Assembly: GCA_030544165.1 (NCBI GenBank)
Contig: JAUNRP010000017.1
Coordinates: forward strand, 1 to 13,979
Direction of reading: 5' to 3'
Origin: a bacterium
Lineage (GTDB): Bacteria; Actinomycetota; Actinomycetes; Actinomycetales; Actinomycetaceae
DNA length: 13,979 bases
Shown: piece after piece, positions 1 through 7,642 of the stretch
How the letters are laid out: the number at the start of each line of letters is the position of its first letter
How positions within the stretch are numbered: position 1 is the stretch's first letter
Notes under the pieces: model-generated
The model's input: only the letters and a program-made list of their open reading frames with translations
Database searches by the model: none
What the model was told of the DNA's origin: nothing
Program-made: the position numbers and the translations under genes

Positions 1-1
1 A

Positions 2-490
2 GTGGTGGCGGTGGCGGTGAACCGCGGCTGGGCGTACGTGGACGATCCGGTGCCGTCGCTCCCGGGCGGGCGGCAGGTGGTGGAGGGCCGCCTGCGGATC
101 GACGAACCCGCCTCCGGCCGCCCCTCCCCCGAGGGGCAGGTCTACAACTACAACGCCGGTGACGTGGTGGGTGCGGCGGGCCTGGAGGCACAGCTCGAGG
201 GGGTGCCGGTGCTCCAGGGCGTGGTGCAGCTCGAGGAACCCGGGCAGGGTCTGGGCGATCCGGTCCTGCCGGAGCGATCTCTGGGCAACCACCTGAGCTA
301 CGCGTTCCAGTGGTGGTTCTTCGCCGCCGCGATCCCGGTGGGGCTGGTCATCCTGGCGCGCCGGGAGGCCATGGACGAGTTCGCCATGGCGGTGGCCGGG
401 GTGGGTGCGCCGCGCAGGCGGTCGGGTCCCACGGACGAGGAGCTGGAGGACCGCCTGGTGGAGGGGCAGCTCGTGGAGGGACGGCAATGA
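2..490 (+). CDS. SURF1-family cytochrome oxidase assembly protein, C-terminal part (5' end outside window)
   Basis: This is the C-terminal 162 residues of a SURF1-like membrane protein, a family that helps assemble the heme-copper centre of aa3-type cytochrome c oxidase. The frame is open from the window edge, so the true start lies upstream; the full family is usually about 250-300 residues. Visible family hallmarks are the NRGW motif near the start (VAVNRGWAYV), typical of the periplasmic domain, and the GNHLSYAFQWWFFA motif at about residues 95-108. That motif leads into the second transmembrane helix, which ends in a basic patch (ARRE). The cytoplasmic tail is hydrophilic, about 45 residues long, and rich in Glu and Arg. 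The stop codon overlaps the next gene's start as ATGA, suggesting translational coupling. The family call is firm; the role in oxidase assembly is family knowledge, since no oxidase genes are in the window. Confidence 0.88.
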   Translation: MVAVAVNRGWAYVDDPVPSLPGGRQVVEGRLRIDEPASGRPSPEGQVYNYNAGDVVGAAGLEAQLEGVPVLQGVVQLEEPGQGLGDPVLPERSLGNHLSYAFQWWFFAAAIPVGLVILARREAMDEFAMAVAGVGAPRRRSGPTDEELEDRLVEGQLVEGRQ

Positions 491-882
491 GGCGGTCCAG
501 AATGCGCGCCATCGGCGCTCTCGCACTGATCCCGCTGGGACTCCTCACGGCGTGCTCCGGGAGCACGTCTGAACCGGAGGAGTTGGTGGTACTCCAGGAG
601 CCGTTGGCGACTGTCCCGGCTGCTGAGATCCAGGGCACGCTCCGCCACCCCGGCAGCGGGTGTTGGCTCCTCGGCGAGAGCCTCGTGGTCTGGCCGGAGG
701 GCGCGCAGAGTGACGGGAACTCGGTCACGCTCGCCGATGGGAGGACCTTCGGGGACGGCGATCAGGTGAGTGGGAGCGGTGGCGAGATCCCCCTGGAGCA
801 GATTTCCGTCCTCGCAACGGTGCCCGAGTCCTTGGAGTGCGAGTACGTCAGTGGCACCCTGCTGAATCCGTTGTCTGACTGA
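487..882 (+). CDS. Small predicted lipoprotein, function unknown
   Basis: This is a 131-residue secreted lipoprotein candidate. The N-terminus has two arginines, a hydrophobic stretch and a lipobox, LLTAC, with the lipidated cysteine at residue 23, followed by a Ser/Thr/Glu-rich spacer. Two more cysteines (C59 in GSGCWLL and C118 in LECEY) could form a disulfide outside the cell. The mature part is short and looks all-beta (VVWP, VTLADGRTF, GDGDQVSGSGGE), but I cannot name a domain. The ATG at 487 is chosen because a GGAGGGA ribosome site lies at 475-481 and the start overlaps the SURF1 stop (ATGA); an ATG at 502 is the alternative and would keep the lipobox. Coupling to SURF1 hints at an envelope or respiratory context, but this is inference. 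Its stop lies 2 bp from the stop of the convergent ABC-F gene. Confidence 0.75.
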   Translation: MRRSRMRAIGALALIPLGLLTACSGSTSEPEELVVLQEPLATVPAAEIQGTLRHPGSGCWLLGESLVVWPEGAQSDGNSVTLADGRTFGDGDQVSGSGGEIPLEQISVLATVPESLECEYVSGTLLNPLSD

Positions 883-884
883 CC

Positions 885-2498
885 TCAGGCGAGCGAGACG
901 AGCTCCATGTACTCCTCGGACCACATGTCCTCGTCCCCATCCGGGAGCAGCAGCACGCGCTCGGGGTTCAGGGCCGCCACGGCGCCGTCGTCGTGGGTCA
1001 CGAGCACCACGGCGCCCTGGTAGGTGGCGAGCGCCCCCAGGATCTCCTGCCGGGAGGCGGGGTCCAGGTTGTTGGTGGGCTCGTCCAGCAACAGGACGTT
1101 GGCGGAGGAGACCACCAGCAGGGCGAGCGAGAGCCGGGTCTTCTCCCCGCCGGAGAGCACGCGGGCGGGCTTGTCCGCATCCTCCCCGGAGAAGAGGAAG
1201 GAGCCCAACACGCTGCGCACCCGGGTCTCGTCCAGGTCCGGGGCGGCGTGGCGGAGGTTCTCGTACACGGTCATCTCGAGGTCCAGGTTCTCGTGCTCCT
1301 GGGCGTAGTAGCCGAGCTTGAGGCCGTGCCCGGGGACCACCTCGCCGGTGTCCGAATCCTCCACGCCAGAGAGGAGCCGCAGCAGGGTGGTCTTGCCGGC
1401 GCCGTTGAGGCCGAGCACCACCACCTTGGAGCCGCGGTCGATCGCGAGCGAGACGTCCGTGAACACCTCGAGGGAGCCGTAGGACTTGGACAGCCCCTCG
1501 GCGGTGAGGGGCACCCGGCCGCACGGGGCGGGGTCCGGGAAGCGCAGGTGGGCCACCTTGTCCGCGGCGCGCACCTCTTCCAGTGAGCCCACGAGGCGCT
1601 CGGCGCGCTTGATCATCTGCTGCGCCGCCACGGCCTTGGTGGCCTTGGCGCGCATCTTCTCGGCCTGCGCCATGAGGGCCCCGGCCTTCTTCTCCGCGTT
1701 GGCGCGCTCGCGGCGGCGGCGCCGCTCGTCGTCCTCCCGGGCCTTCAGGTAGTTCTCCCAGCCCATGTGGTAGATGTCCAGCTCCGCCCGGTTGGCGTCC
1801 AGGTGGAAGACGTTGTTGGTGACGGCCTTCAGGAGGTCCACGTCGTGCGAGATCACCACGAGGCCGCCCGAGTAGGTGCGGAGGTGCTCCCGCAGCCAGA
1901 CGAGCGAGTCCTGGTCCAGGTGGTTGGTGGGCTCGTCCAAGAGCAGGGTGGTGGCGTCCGAGAACAGGATCCGTGCGAGCTCCACGCGGCGCCGCTGGCC
2001 TCCGGAGAGGGTCTCGAGCGGCTGGTTCAGGACGCGCGCTGGGAGCCCGAGCGAGGCGGTGATCCGAGCGGCCTCGGACTCGGCGGCCCAGCCGCCCTGG
2101 GCGGTGAACTCCGCGTCCAGGCGGGAGTGCCGGTCCATGGCCTTGGCGAGGCGGGCGCCCTCCGTGGTGGCCATCTCGCGCTCAGCCCGCTTGATCCGCC
2201 GCAGGATGCCCTCGATCCCGCGGGCGGAGAGCACCCGGTCACGTGCCTTCTCCGCAAGGTCTCCGGCGCGCGAGTCCTGCGGGAGGTAGCCGATCGTGCC
2301 GCTGCGGTGCACGGTGCCGGTGTAGCTCATGGCGTCGTTCGCGAGCTCCTCGCCGGCGAGCAGGCGGGTCAGCGTGGTCTTGCCGGCGCCGTTCCTCCCC
2401 ACCAGCCCGATCCGCATCCCGGGGTCCACGCGGAAGGACGCCCCACGGATGAGTTCGCGGGCGCCGATGCGCATGTGGAGGTCGGAGACGGTCAGCAC
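885..2498 (-). CDS. ABC-F family ATPase (ribosome-associated, tandem ABC domains)
   Basis: This is a 537-residue soluble protein with two ABC domains and no membrane segments, the ABC-F (EttA/Uup-like) architecture. Family members bind the ribosomal E site and act in translation or antibiotic protection; which applies here cannot be told from sequence. Domain 1 has Walker A GRNGAGKT (34-41), signature LSGGQ (164-168) and Walker B LLLDEP (185-190). A charged, Arg/Lys/Glu/Ala-rich linker follows at about 245-325, matching the inter-domain helical linker. Domain 2 has Walker A GLNGAGKT (363-370), signature LSGGE (448-452) and Walker B LLLDEP (469-474). The GTG start at 2498 is chosen because family homology begins there (MLTVSDL) and a -10-like box sits 7 bp upstream. 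The 97 extra in-frame codons upstream lie over the divergent peptidase gene and are not conserved-looking. An ABC-F gene of this type also occurs downstream of suf in mycobacteria. Confidence 0.93.
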   Translation of the reverse strand: MLTVSDLHMRIGARELIRGASFRVDPGMRIGLVGRNGAGKTTLTRLLAGEELANDAMSYTGTVHRSGTIGYLPQDSRAGDLAEKARDRVLSARGIEGILRRIKRAEREMATTEGARLAKAMDRHSRLDAEFTAQGGWAAESEAARITASLGLPARVLNQPLETLSGGQRRRVELARILFSDATTLLLDEPTNHLDQDSLVWLREHLRTYSGGLVVISHDVDLLKAVTNNVFHLDANRAELDIYHMGWENYLKAREDDERRRRRERANAEKKAGALMAQAEKMRAKATKAVAAQQMIKRAERLVGSLEEVRAADKVAHLRFPDPAPCGRVPLTAEGLSKSYGSLEVFTDVSLAIDRGSKVVVLGLNGAGKTTLLRLLSGVEDSDTGEVVPGHGLKLGYYAQEHENLDLEMTVYENLRHAAPDLDETRVRSVLGSFLFSGEDADKPARVLSGGEKTRLSLALLVVSSANVLLLDEPTNNLDPASRQEILGALATYQGAVVLVTHDDGAVAALNPERVLLLPDGDEDMWSEEYMELVSLA

Positions 2499-2505
2499 GC
2501 CGGTC

Positions 2506-2511
2506 AGTATC
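2506..2511 (-). promoter_or_regulatory. Candidate -10 box of the ABC-F gene (leaderless)
   Basis: On the minus strand GATACT ends 7 nt before the GTG start. That places the expected transcription start at or next to the G of GTG, and no Shine-Dalgarno sequence is visible before this start. Both facts fit a leaderless mRNA, which is common in actinobacteria. A weak -35 (TTGTGG) lies 19 bp upstream of the box. The match to consensus is only 4 of 6. Confidence 0.4.
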
Positions 2512-2514
2512 TCA

Positions 2515-2532
2515 GGCGCACGGGCATGCGCC
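2515..2532. promoter_or_regulatory. Inverted repeat GGCGCA-N6-TGCGCC between divergent promoters, operator candidate
   Basis: A perfect 6-bp inverted repeat (2515-2520 and 2527-2532) with a 6-bp spacer makes an 18-bp dyad in the 72-bp gap between the ABC-F and metallopeptidase genes. It lies 3 bp from the proposed ABC-F -10 box and 4 bp from the proposed peptidase -10 box, so a dimeric protein bound here would cover the -35 zone of both promoters. The geometry is seen directly; the operator role is inferred, and I do not recognise a regulator for this motif. Confidence 0.4.
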
Positions 2533-2536
2533 ACAA

Positions 2537-2542
2537 TATGAT
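2537..2542 (+). promoter_or_regulatory. Candidate -10 box of the metallopeptidase gene
   Basis: TATGAT matches the -10 consensus at five of six positions in an otherwise GC-rich gap. A transcript starting about 7 bp downstream would have a leader of roughly 21 nt carrying a strong GAGGAGG ribosome site at 2557-2563, 7 nt before the ATG at 2571. No good -35 hexamer is visible; the inverted repeat at 2515-2532 occupies that zone. Confidence 0.5.
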
Positions 2543-2570
2543 GAGCCGGTATCCCCGAGGAGGCACACGA

Positions 2571-3449
2571 ATGACGTTCAACGAGGGCATCAGGACCGAT
2601 CCCAACCGCGTGAAGACCTCGCGCGCCGGAACGGGAGCGGCCGTGGGTGGGATCGGCGGAATCATCGCCCTCCTGATCTACATGTTCACCGGCATGGACC
2701 TCTCCGGGGTCATGGGCGGCGGTTCCACCCAGGAGCAGGCGGGCAAGGACCTCAGCCACTGCACCACCGCGGAGGCGGCCAACGAGCATGACGAGTGCCG
2801 CATGGTGGCCACCGCCGAGTCACTCGATGTGCTCTGGAGCCAGGCGCTGCCCCAGCAGGCCAACATCCGCTACCAGGCACCGGACTTCACCGTCTTCGAG
2901 GGCGCCGTCAACACGGCCTGTGGCCAGGCCACCTCCGCCGTGGGCCCCTTCTACTGCCCCGCCGATCAGGGCGTCTACCTGGACACCGGGTTCTTCGGCC
3001 AGCTCGAGAGCCAGCTCGGCGCGGAGAACGCCCCGCTGGCGCAGATGTACATCGTGGCCCACGAGTGGGGCCACCACATCCAGAACCAGCTCGGCTTCAT
3101 GGGCCAGGTCAACACCCGCCAGACCGGCCCCGAATCGGGCGCCGTGCGCCTGGAGCTCCAGGCCGACTGCCTGGCCGGCATGTGGGTGCGCCACGCCTCC
3201 TCCACGATCGATCCGGACACCGGCAACGCATTCCTGGTGGAGCCCACCGAGGATCAGATCCGCGATGCGCTGACCGCCGCGGCCGCGGTGGGCGATGACC
3301 GCATCCAGGAGCGCACGCAGGGCCGCGCCATCCCGGAGACCTTCAGCCACGGCACCTCGGAGCAGCGCATGCGCTGGTTCGCCACCGGCTACTCGGGCGG
3401 CAACGTGGCCTCCTGCAACACCTTCGAGGTGGCGGGCAACCAGCTCTAG
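2571..3449 (+). CDS. YpfJ-type neutral zinc metallopeptidase, membrane-anchored
   Basis: This is a 292-residue protein of the putative neutral zinc metallopeptidase family (Pfam Zn_peptidase, E. coli YpfJ relatives). The N-terminal 20 residues are cytoplasmic and basic, one hydrophobic segment lies at about 21-40, and the rest should face outside the cell. The zinc motif is HEWGHH at 164-169 (HExxH, catalytic E165) within AQMYIVAHEWGHHIQNQLG. A conserved downstream segment, RLELQADCLAGMW around 193-205, probably supplies the third zinc ligand. Six cysteines outside the anchor (64, 76, 117, 129, 200, 282) suggest disulfides. The start is set by GAGGAGG at 2557-2563; the long in-frame extension upstream is antisense to the ABC-F gene and is rejected. 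Substrates of this family are largely unknown. The gene is monocistronic and converges on the capA-like gene, sharing a CTAG. Confidence 0.92.
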   Translation: MTFNEGIRTDPNRVKTSRAGTGAAVGGIGGIIALLIYMFTGMDLSGVMGGGSTQEQAGKDLSHCTTAEAANEHDECRMVATAESLDVLWSQALPQQANIRYQAPDFTVFEGAVNTACGQATSAVGPFYCPADQGVYLDTGFFGQLESQLGAENAPLAQMYIVAHEWGHHIQNQLGFMGQVNTRQTGPESGAVRLELQADCLAGMWVRHASSTIDPDTGNAFLVEPTEDQIRDALTAAAAVGDDRIQERTQGRAIPETFSHGTSEQRMRWFATGYSGGNVASCNTFEVAGNQL

Positions 3450-4774
3450 GAGCGCGGAACCACCCGCACCACGGCGTCGGACGGCTCCGGCGGCAGCGGG
3501 TTGTGGAGTTCGGCGCCCATCTGGCCGATCAGGTCGTCGTAGCGGGCCTGTACCCGCGTGGGGGCGAGCGTGTTGGACTCCCAGGTCTCGCCGTCGATCA
3601 GCGCCTGGATGGGGAAGAGCTGCTGGGTGCCCTCCGTGTCCACGGTGGCCCCGCTCCAGGAGATGCCGCTCACGCGCGCGTCCCCGTCCGGCTCCACGGT
3701 GATCTCGGTGCGCACCATCAGACCGGTGGCAGTGGCGATGTTGCAGCACTTCTCGTCCTGGTTGGAGAGGAAGTTGCCCATCGAGTAGGCCACCCACATT
3801 CCCTCGCCATCCGGGCCGCCGTCCAGCAGTTCGATCGCCTGGGGCACATGCGGGTGCCCACCGAGCACCACGTCCACATTGCCGCCCCGCGCGAGCGTGG
3901 CCGCGATCTCCTGCTGCAGCCCGTCCGGCTCCTTCCAGTACTCCTGGCCCCAGTGGGGCGTGAACACCACGATGTCCGCACCATCGGCCTTCGCCTGCTC
4001 GGCGAGCTGGTCAATTCTCGGTGCCTCGAGCGCGTGCAGCGAGTCCGCGTAGCCGGAAGGGTCTACGAAGTCGTTGTGGAAGGTGGTGGCCGAGAGGTGG
4101 GCCACCGTGAGCACCACACCGTCCTTGTCCACCTCGTAGAACTGCGGGGAGACGGTCTCCTCCAGCGTGCGACCCGTGCCCGTGCGCCCCATGCCCACCT
4201 CGTCCATCACCTCGAGGGTGTACTCGAGGGCCTCCACCCCGCGGTCCAGGGAGTGGTTGGTGGCGGTGGCACACCCGTCCCAGCCCACCGCCTGGAGCGA
4301 GGAGATGAGCTCGGTGGGCGCCCCGAACACCGGGTAGGCCGTCACCTGCGTCCCAGGGGGTGCGAGCGGCACCTCGAGCGAGCAGAGCGCCAGGTCCGCG
4401 TTCTCGATGTACGGCCGCACGTGCTCCATCATCGGCGCGAAGTCGTAGGTCCCGTCGTCCTGGCTGGCGTTCCGGTTCACGGTGGCGTGCGTGAGCACAT
4501 CCCCCGCCATCACGAGCGTGAACTCCACCGGCTCTGGCTCCGGGGTGGGTTCGGGCGTGGGCTGGGGCGTGGGGCTAGCCGCGGGGCTCGGTTCTGCTCC
4601 TTCCGGCGACGACGCAGCCTCAGTTGGCCCGTCCGCTCCCCCGGGGAGCCGCTCGCCTCCGAGCGCGTTCATGGACAGGGCGATTCCGCCCCCGGCGATG
4701 GCCACCACGCCCACGGCCGCGACGGTGCGGCGCAGCGTGTAGTTCGGCCGTGCAGTACTGGAGTGCCGTCCCAC
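3446..4774 (-). CDS. CapA family protein (PGA_cap, calcineurin-like metallophosphoesterase fold)
   Basis: This is a 442-residue membrane-anchored extracellular protein of the CapA/PgsA family. Residues 1-16 are polar and basic, and an uncleaved-looking anchor helix spans about 17-36. A Pro/Glu/Thr-rich spacer at 61-82 leads to the CapA domain from about 84. Family motifs in order: MAGDVLTH (D92), SLEVPL (E134), ATNHSLDRG (N173, H174), TPHWGQEY (H274), GGHPHVPQ (H307, H309) and YSMGNFLSNQ (N334). These correspond to the metal-binding residues of calcineurin-like phosphoesterases. The founding members act in poly-gamma-glutamate capsule synthesis, but no capB or capC is present, so that role should not be assumed; many stand-alone homologs are uncharacterised. 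The GTG start at 4774 lies 8 bp after the sufT stop, so it probably rides on the suf transcript. An AGGGCG stretch is the only, weak, ribosome site. Its 3' end overlaps the convergent peptidase by 4 bp. Confidence 0.9.
   Translation of the reverse strand: MGRHSSTARPNYTLRRTVAAVGVVAIAGGGIALSMNALGGERLPGGADGPTEAASSPEGAEPSPAASPTPQPTPEPTPEPEPVEFTLVMAGDVLTHATVNRNASQDDGTYDFAPMMEHVRPYIENADLALCSLEVPLAPPGTQVTAYPVFGAPTELISSLQAVGWDGCATATNHSLDRGVEALEYTLEVMDEVGMGRTGTGRTLEETVSPQFYEVDKDGVVLTVAHLSATTFHNDFVDPSGYADSLHALEAPRIDQLAEQAKADGADIVVFTPHWGQEYWKEPDGLQQEIAATLARGGNVDVVLGGHPHVPQAIELLDGGPDGEGMWVAYSMGNFLSNQDEKCCNIATATGLMVRTEITVEPDGDARVSGISWSGATVDTEGTQQLFPIQALIDGETWESNTLAPTRVQARYDDLIGQMGAELHNPLPPEPSDAVVRVVPRS
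4529..4594 (-). repeat. Pro/Glu/Thr-rich low-complexity linker in the CapA-like protein
   Basis: Residues 61-82 consist of short repeats of the type SPTP, QPTPEPTPEP and EPEP. This is an extended, flexible spacer typical of Gram-positive surface proteins, separating the membrane anchor from the globular CapA domain and probably carrying it through the cell wall. The repeated DNA could vary in length between strains. Confidence 0.7.
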
Positions 4775-4782
4775 CCGGCGCC

Positions 4783-5094
4783 CTAGACGTTGAAGCCGAG
4801 TGCTCGCAACTGCTCCCGGCCCTCAGCGGTGATCTTGTCCGGACCCCACGGCGGCAGCCACACCCAGTTGATGCGCACGTCGTTCACGAGGCCCTCGAGC
4901 ACGGCGTGCGCCTGTCCCTCGATCACGTCCGTCAGCGGGCATGCCGCCGAGGTCAGCGTCATGTCGAGGACGGCCACGTTGTTCTGGTCGAGCGTTGTCC
5001 CGTAGAGGAGGCCGAGGTCCACGATGTTGATCCCGAGCTCGGGATCGATCACATCGCGCAGGGCCTCCTCGATGTCGGCCACGGTGGTGGTCAT
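4783..5094 (-). CDS. sufT: SufT, MIP18/DUF59-family Fe-S maturation factor
   Basis: This is a 103-residue protein consisting of a single DUF59 domain, the family of PaaD and the eukaryotic MIP18 protein. It helps transfer or maintain Fe-S clusters on target proteins. Diagnostic segments are DPELGINIVDLGLLYG (17-31), the conserved cysteine C52 in LTSAACPL, and PPWGPDKIT (81-89). The start at 5094 is set by a strong AGGAGGA ribosome site (5098-5104) and an ATGA overlap with the sufU stop; a longer in-frame reading upstream lies inside sufU and is rejected. It is the last dedicated Fe-S gene of the operon, with the capA-like gene following after 8 bp. Confidence 0.93.
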   Translation of the reverse strand: MTTTVADIEEALRDVIDPELGINIVDLGLLYGTTLDQNNVAVLDMTLTSAACPLTDVIEGQAHAVLEGLVNDVRINWVWLPPWGPDKITAEGREQLRALGFNV

Positions 5095-5573
5095 TGTTCC
5101 TCCTGTGCGTTGGGGTGGTCGGTGGCGGCGATCGCCTCCACGATGGCGGCCCGCAGGCCCATCCATCCGAGGAGCGCGCACTTGATGCGGGCAGGATAGC
5201 GGGAGACGCCGATCAGGGCGGAGGCATCCTCCAGCAGGTCGGCCTTCTCCTCGGGGAAATCGCCTCGGGAGCCCATCATCTCGCGGAAGGTCTCACCGAG
5301 TTCCTCGGCCTCCGGGAGGGATCCTCCATCGGTGAGGTCGTGCATGAGGGAGAGGGAGGCCTGCGAGATGGAGCAGCCCACGCCGTCCCACGCGATCTGG
5401 AGGCGGGGGCCGCCCTCGCCGTCGATGAGGCGGACCTGGACGGTGGCCTGGTCCCCACACGTGGGGTTGACCTGGAAGGACTCCCCGTGCGGCTCGGGGA
5501 AGGCGCCCACGCCGTGGCGCTCACGGGCGTGGTCCATGATGACCTGCTGGTAGAGGGCTTCGAGGTTATCCAT
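5091..5573 (-). CDS. sufU: SufU, zinc-dependent sulfurtransferase partner of SufS
   Basis: This is a 160-residue SufU/IscU-like protein. In Gram-positive bacteria SufU takes persulfide sulfur from SufS and passes it to the SufBCD scaffold, using a tightly bound zinc. The expected ligands are present: C39 and D41 in NPTCGD, C67 in GVGCSIS and C132 in RIKCALLGW. A SufU-type insertion lies between the second and third cysteines (about 80-115), which separates SufU from true IscU scaffolds. The ATG at 5573 overlaps the end of sufS by 8 bp, and the stop overlaps the sufT start as ATGA. Length and motif order are normal for the family. Confidence 0.95.
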   Translation of the reverse strand: MDNLEALYQQVIMDHARERHGVGAFPEPHGESFQVNPTCGDQATVQVRLIDGEGGPRLQIAWDGVGCSISQASLSLMHDLTDGGSLPEAEELGETFREMMGSRGDFPEEKADLLEDASALIGVSRYPARIKCALLGWMGLRAAIVEAIAATDHPNAQEEQ

Positions 5574-6878
5574 GGCTGGCTCCGAAGAAGGGGCGGACGG
5601 TGGCGAGGCCCTCCAGGAAGGCGTCCACCTCGGCGGGGGTGGTGTAGGGGCCGAACGAGGCCCGCACGGAGGACTGTGCGCCGAGGCGCCGGTGCACGGG
5701 CTGGGCGCAGTGGTGGCCCACGCGCACGGCGATCCCGAGGTTGTCGAGCACCTGGGAGGCATCGTGCGGGTGGACGCCGTCCACCACGAACGAGACGGCA
5801 CCGATCCGCTCATGCGCGTCCGGCGGCCCCAGCAGGCGGATGCCCTCCACCTGTGCGAGCCCCTCGAGGGCGCGCGCGGTGAGGGCGTGGTCGTGGGCGG
5901 CAACCTGGTCCATGCCGATCCACTCCAGGTACTCCACGGCGGCGGCCCACGCCGCCACCTGCGCGGTGGCCTGGGATCCGGCCTCGAAGCGGGCGGGCGG
6001 CGGCAGGAAGGTGGCGGACTCCATGGTCACCACCTCCACCATCGAGCCGCCGGTGAGGAAGGGCGGCATGGCGTCCAGCAGGTCCTGCCTCCCCCACAGT
6101 GCGCCCACCCCGGTGGGGCCGAACATCTTGTGGGCGGAGAAGGCGGCGAAGTCCACTCCCAGGTCCCGGAGATTCACCGGGATGTGGGGCACGGACTGGC
6201 AGGCGTCGAGCACCACGGTGGCACCCACACCGCGGGCGGCCTGCACGATCTGCGCCACGGGCGAGATCGCGCCGGTCACGTTGGAGATGTGGGTGAAGGC
6301 CACGATCCGGGTCTTCTCGCCGATCACGTCGAGGGTTTCCATGTCGATCCGGCCGTCGTCCGTGAGCCCCAGCCACTTCAGCCGCGCACCCGTTCTCCGG
6401 GCGAGTTCCTGCCAGGGCACCAGGTTGGCGTGGTGCTCGGCCTCGGTCACCACGATCTCGTCGCCCTCGGCCAGCACGAACCTCGGATCGGCCGAGCCGC
6501 CAGCGCGGTGGTCCAGCGTGGAGTTCAGGTGGGCGTAGGCCACGAGGTTGAGGGCCTCGGTGGCGTTGCGGGTGATCACCACCTCGTCGAACGAGGCCCC
6601 CACGAACCGGGCAATGGCGGCGCGGCCGCCCTCGTACGCGTCGGTGGCCTCCTCCGCGAGGGCGTGGGCGCCGCGGTGCACGGCCGCGTTGTACTCGCGG
6701 TAGAAGTGTGATTCGGCCTCCACCACCTGCTCGGGGCGCAGCGAGGTGGCCCCCGAGTCCAGGTAGACCAGCGGCTTGCCGCGGACCGTCCGCTCCAGGA
6801 TCGGGAAGTCCGAGCGCACAGCGGCCAGCCCCGCCTCGGACGTGAGGTCCGGGCGGGGCCGGCCGCTGCTCGTGATCA

Positions 6879-6879
<1 letters not shown>
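5566..6879 (-). CDS. sufS: SufS, PLP-dependent cysteine desulfurase
   Basis: This is a 437-residue class V aminotransferase-fold enzyme that converts cysteine to alanine and leaves a persulfide for SufU. The PLP Schiff-base lysine is K251 in AFSAHKMFGPTG, the cofactor-stacking histidine lies in EAEHHANLVPW (149/150), and the PLP-ring aspartate is D225 in VVLDACQSVPH. The catalytic cysteine is C391 in RVGHHCAQP, on the short active-site loop typical of group II (SufS) enzymes rather than IscS. The start ATG at 6879 overlaps the sufC stop by 1 nt (TGATG) and has no obvious ribosome site, which suggests coupling to sufC. The N-terminus is about 20 residues longer than in E. coli, which is usual in actinobacteria. 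Confidence 0.96.
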
Positions 6880-7634
<755 letters not shown>

Positions 7635-7642
7635 GTGATTCC

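Noticed and set aside
298..1524. 408-codon minus-strand frame spanning the lipoprotein and ABC-F regions
   Set aside because: Arg/Pro/Gly-rich shadow in a different frame from the ABC-F gene; no motif or ribosome site supports it.
885..2498. Antibiotic-resistance gene call for the ABC-F protein
   Set aside because: The domain layout alone cannot separate resistance-type from housekeeping ABC-F proteins, and the neighbours are housekeeping genes.
1767..2570. In-frame N-terminal extension of the metallopeptidase giving a 560-residue reading
   Set aside because: It lies wholly antisense to the ABC-F coding region and its short gap, has no family likeness, and a strong ribosome site marks the ATG at 2571.
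2499..2789. 97-codon upstream extension of the ABC-F protein
   Set aside because: It runs into the divergent peptidase gene, is not ABC-like, and the GTG at 2498 coincides with the start of family homology.
3446..4774. Capsule (poly-gamma-glutamate) biosynthesis locus
   Set aside because: Only the CapA-like protein is present; no capB or capC homolog is nearby.
5572..6711. 379-codon plus-strand frame opposite sufS
   Set aside because: Composition-driven antisense frame; sufS on the minus strand has all catalytic residues.
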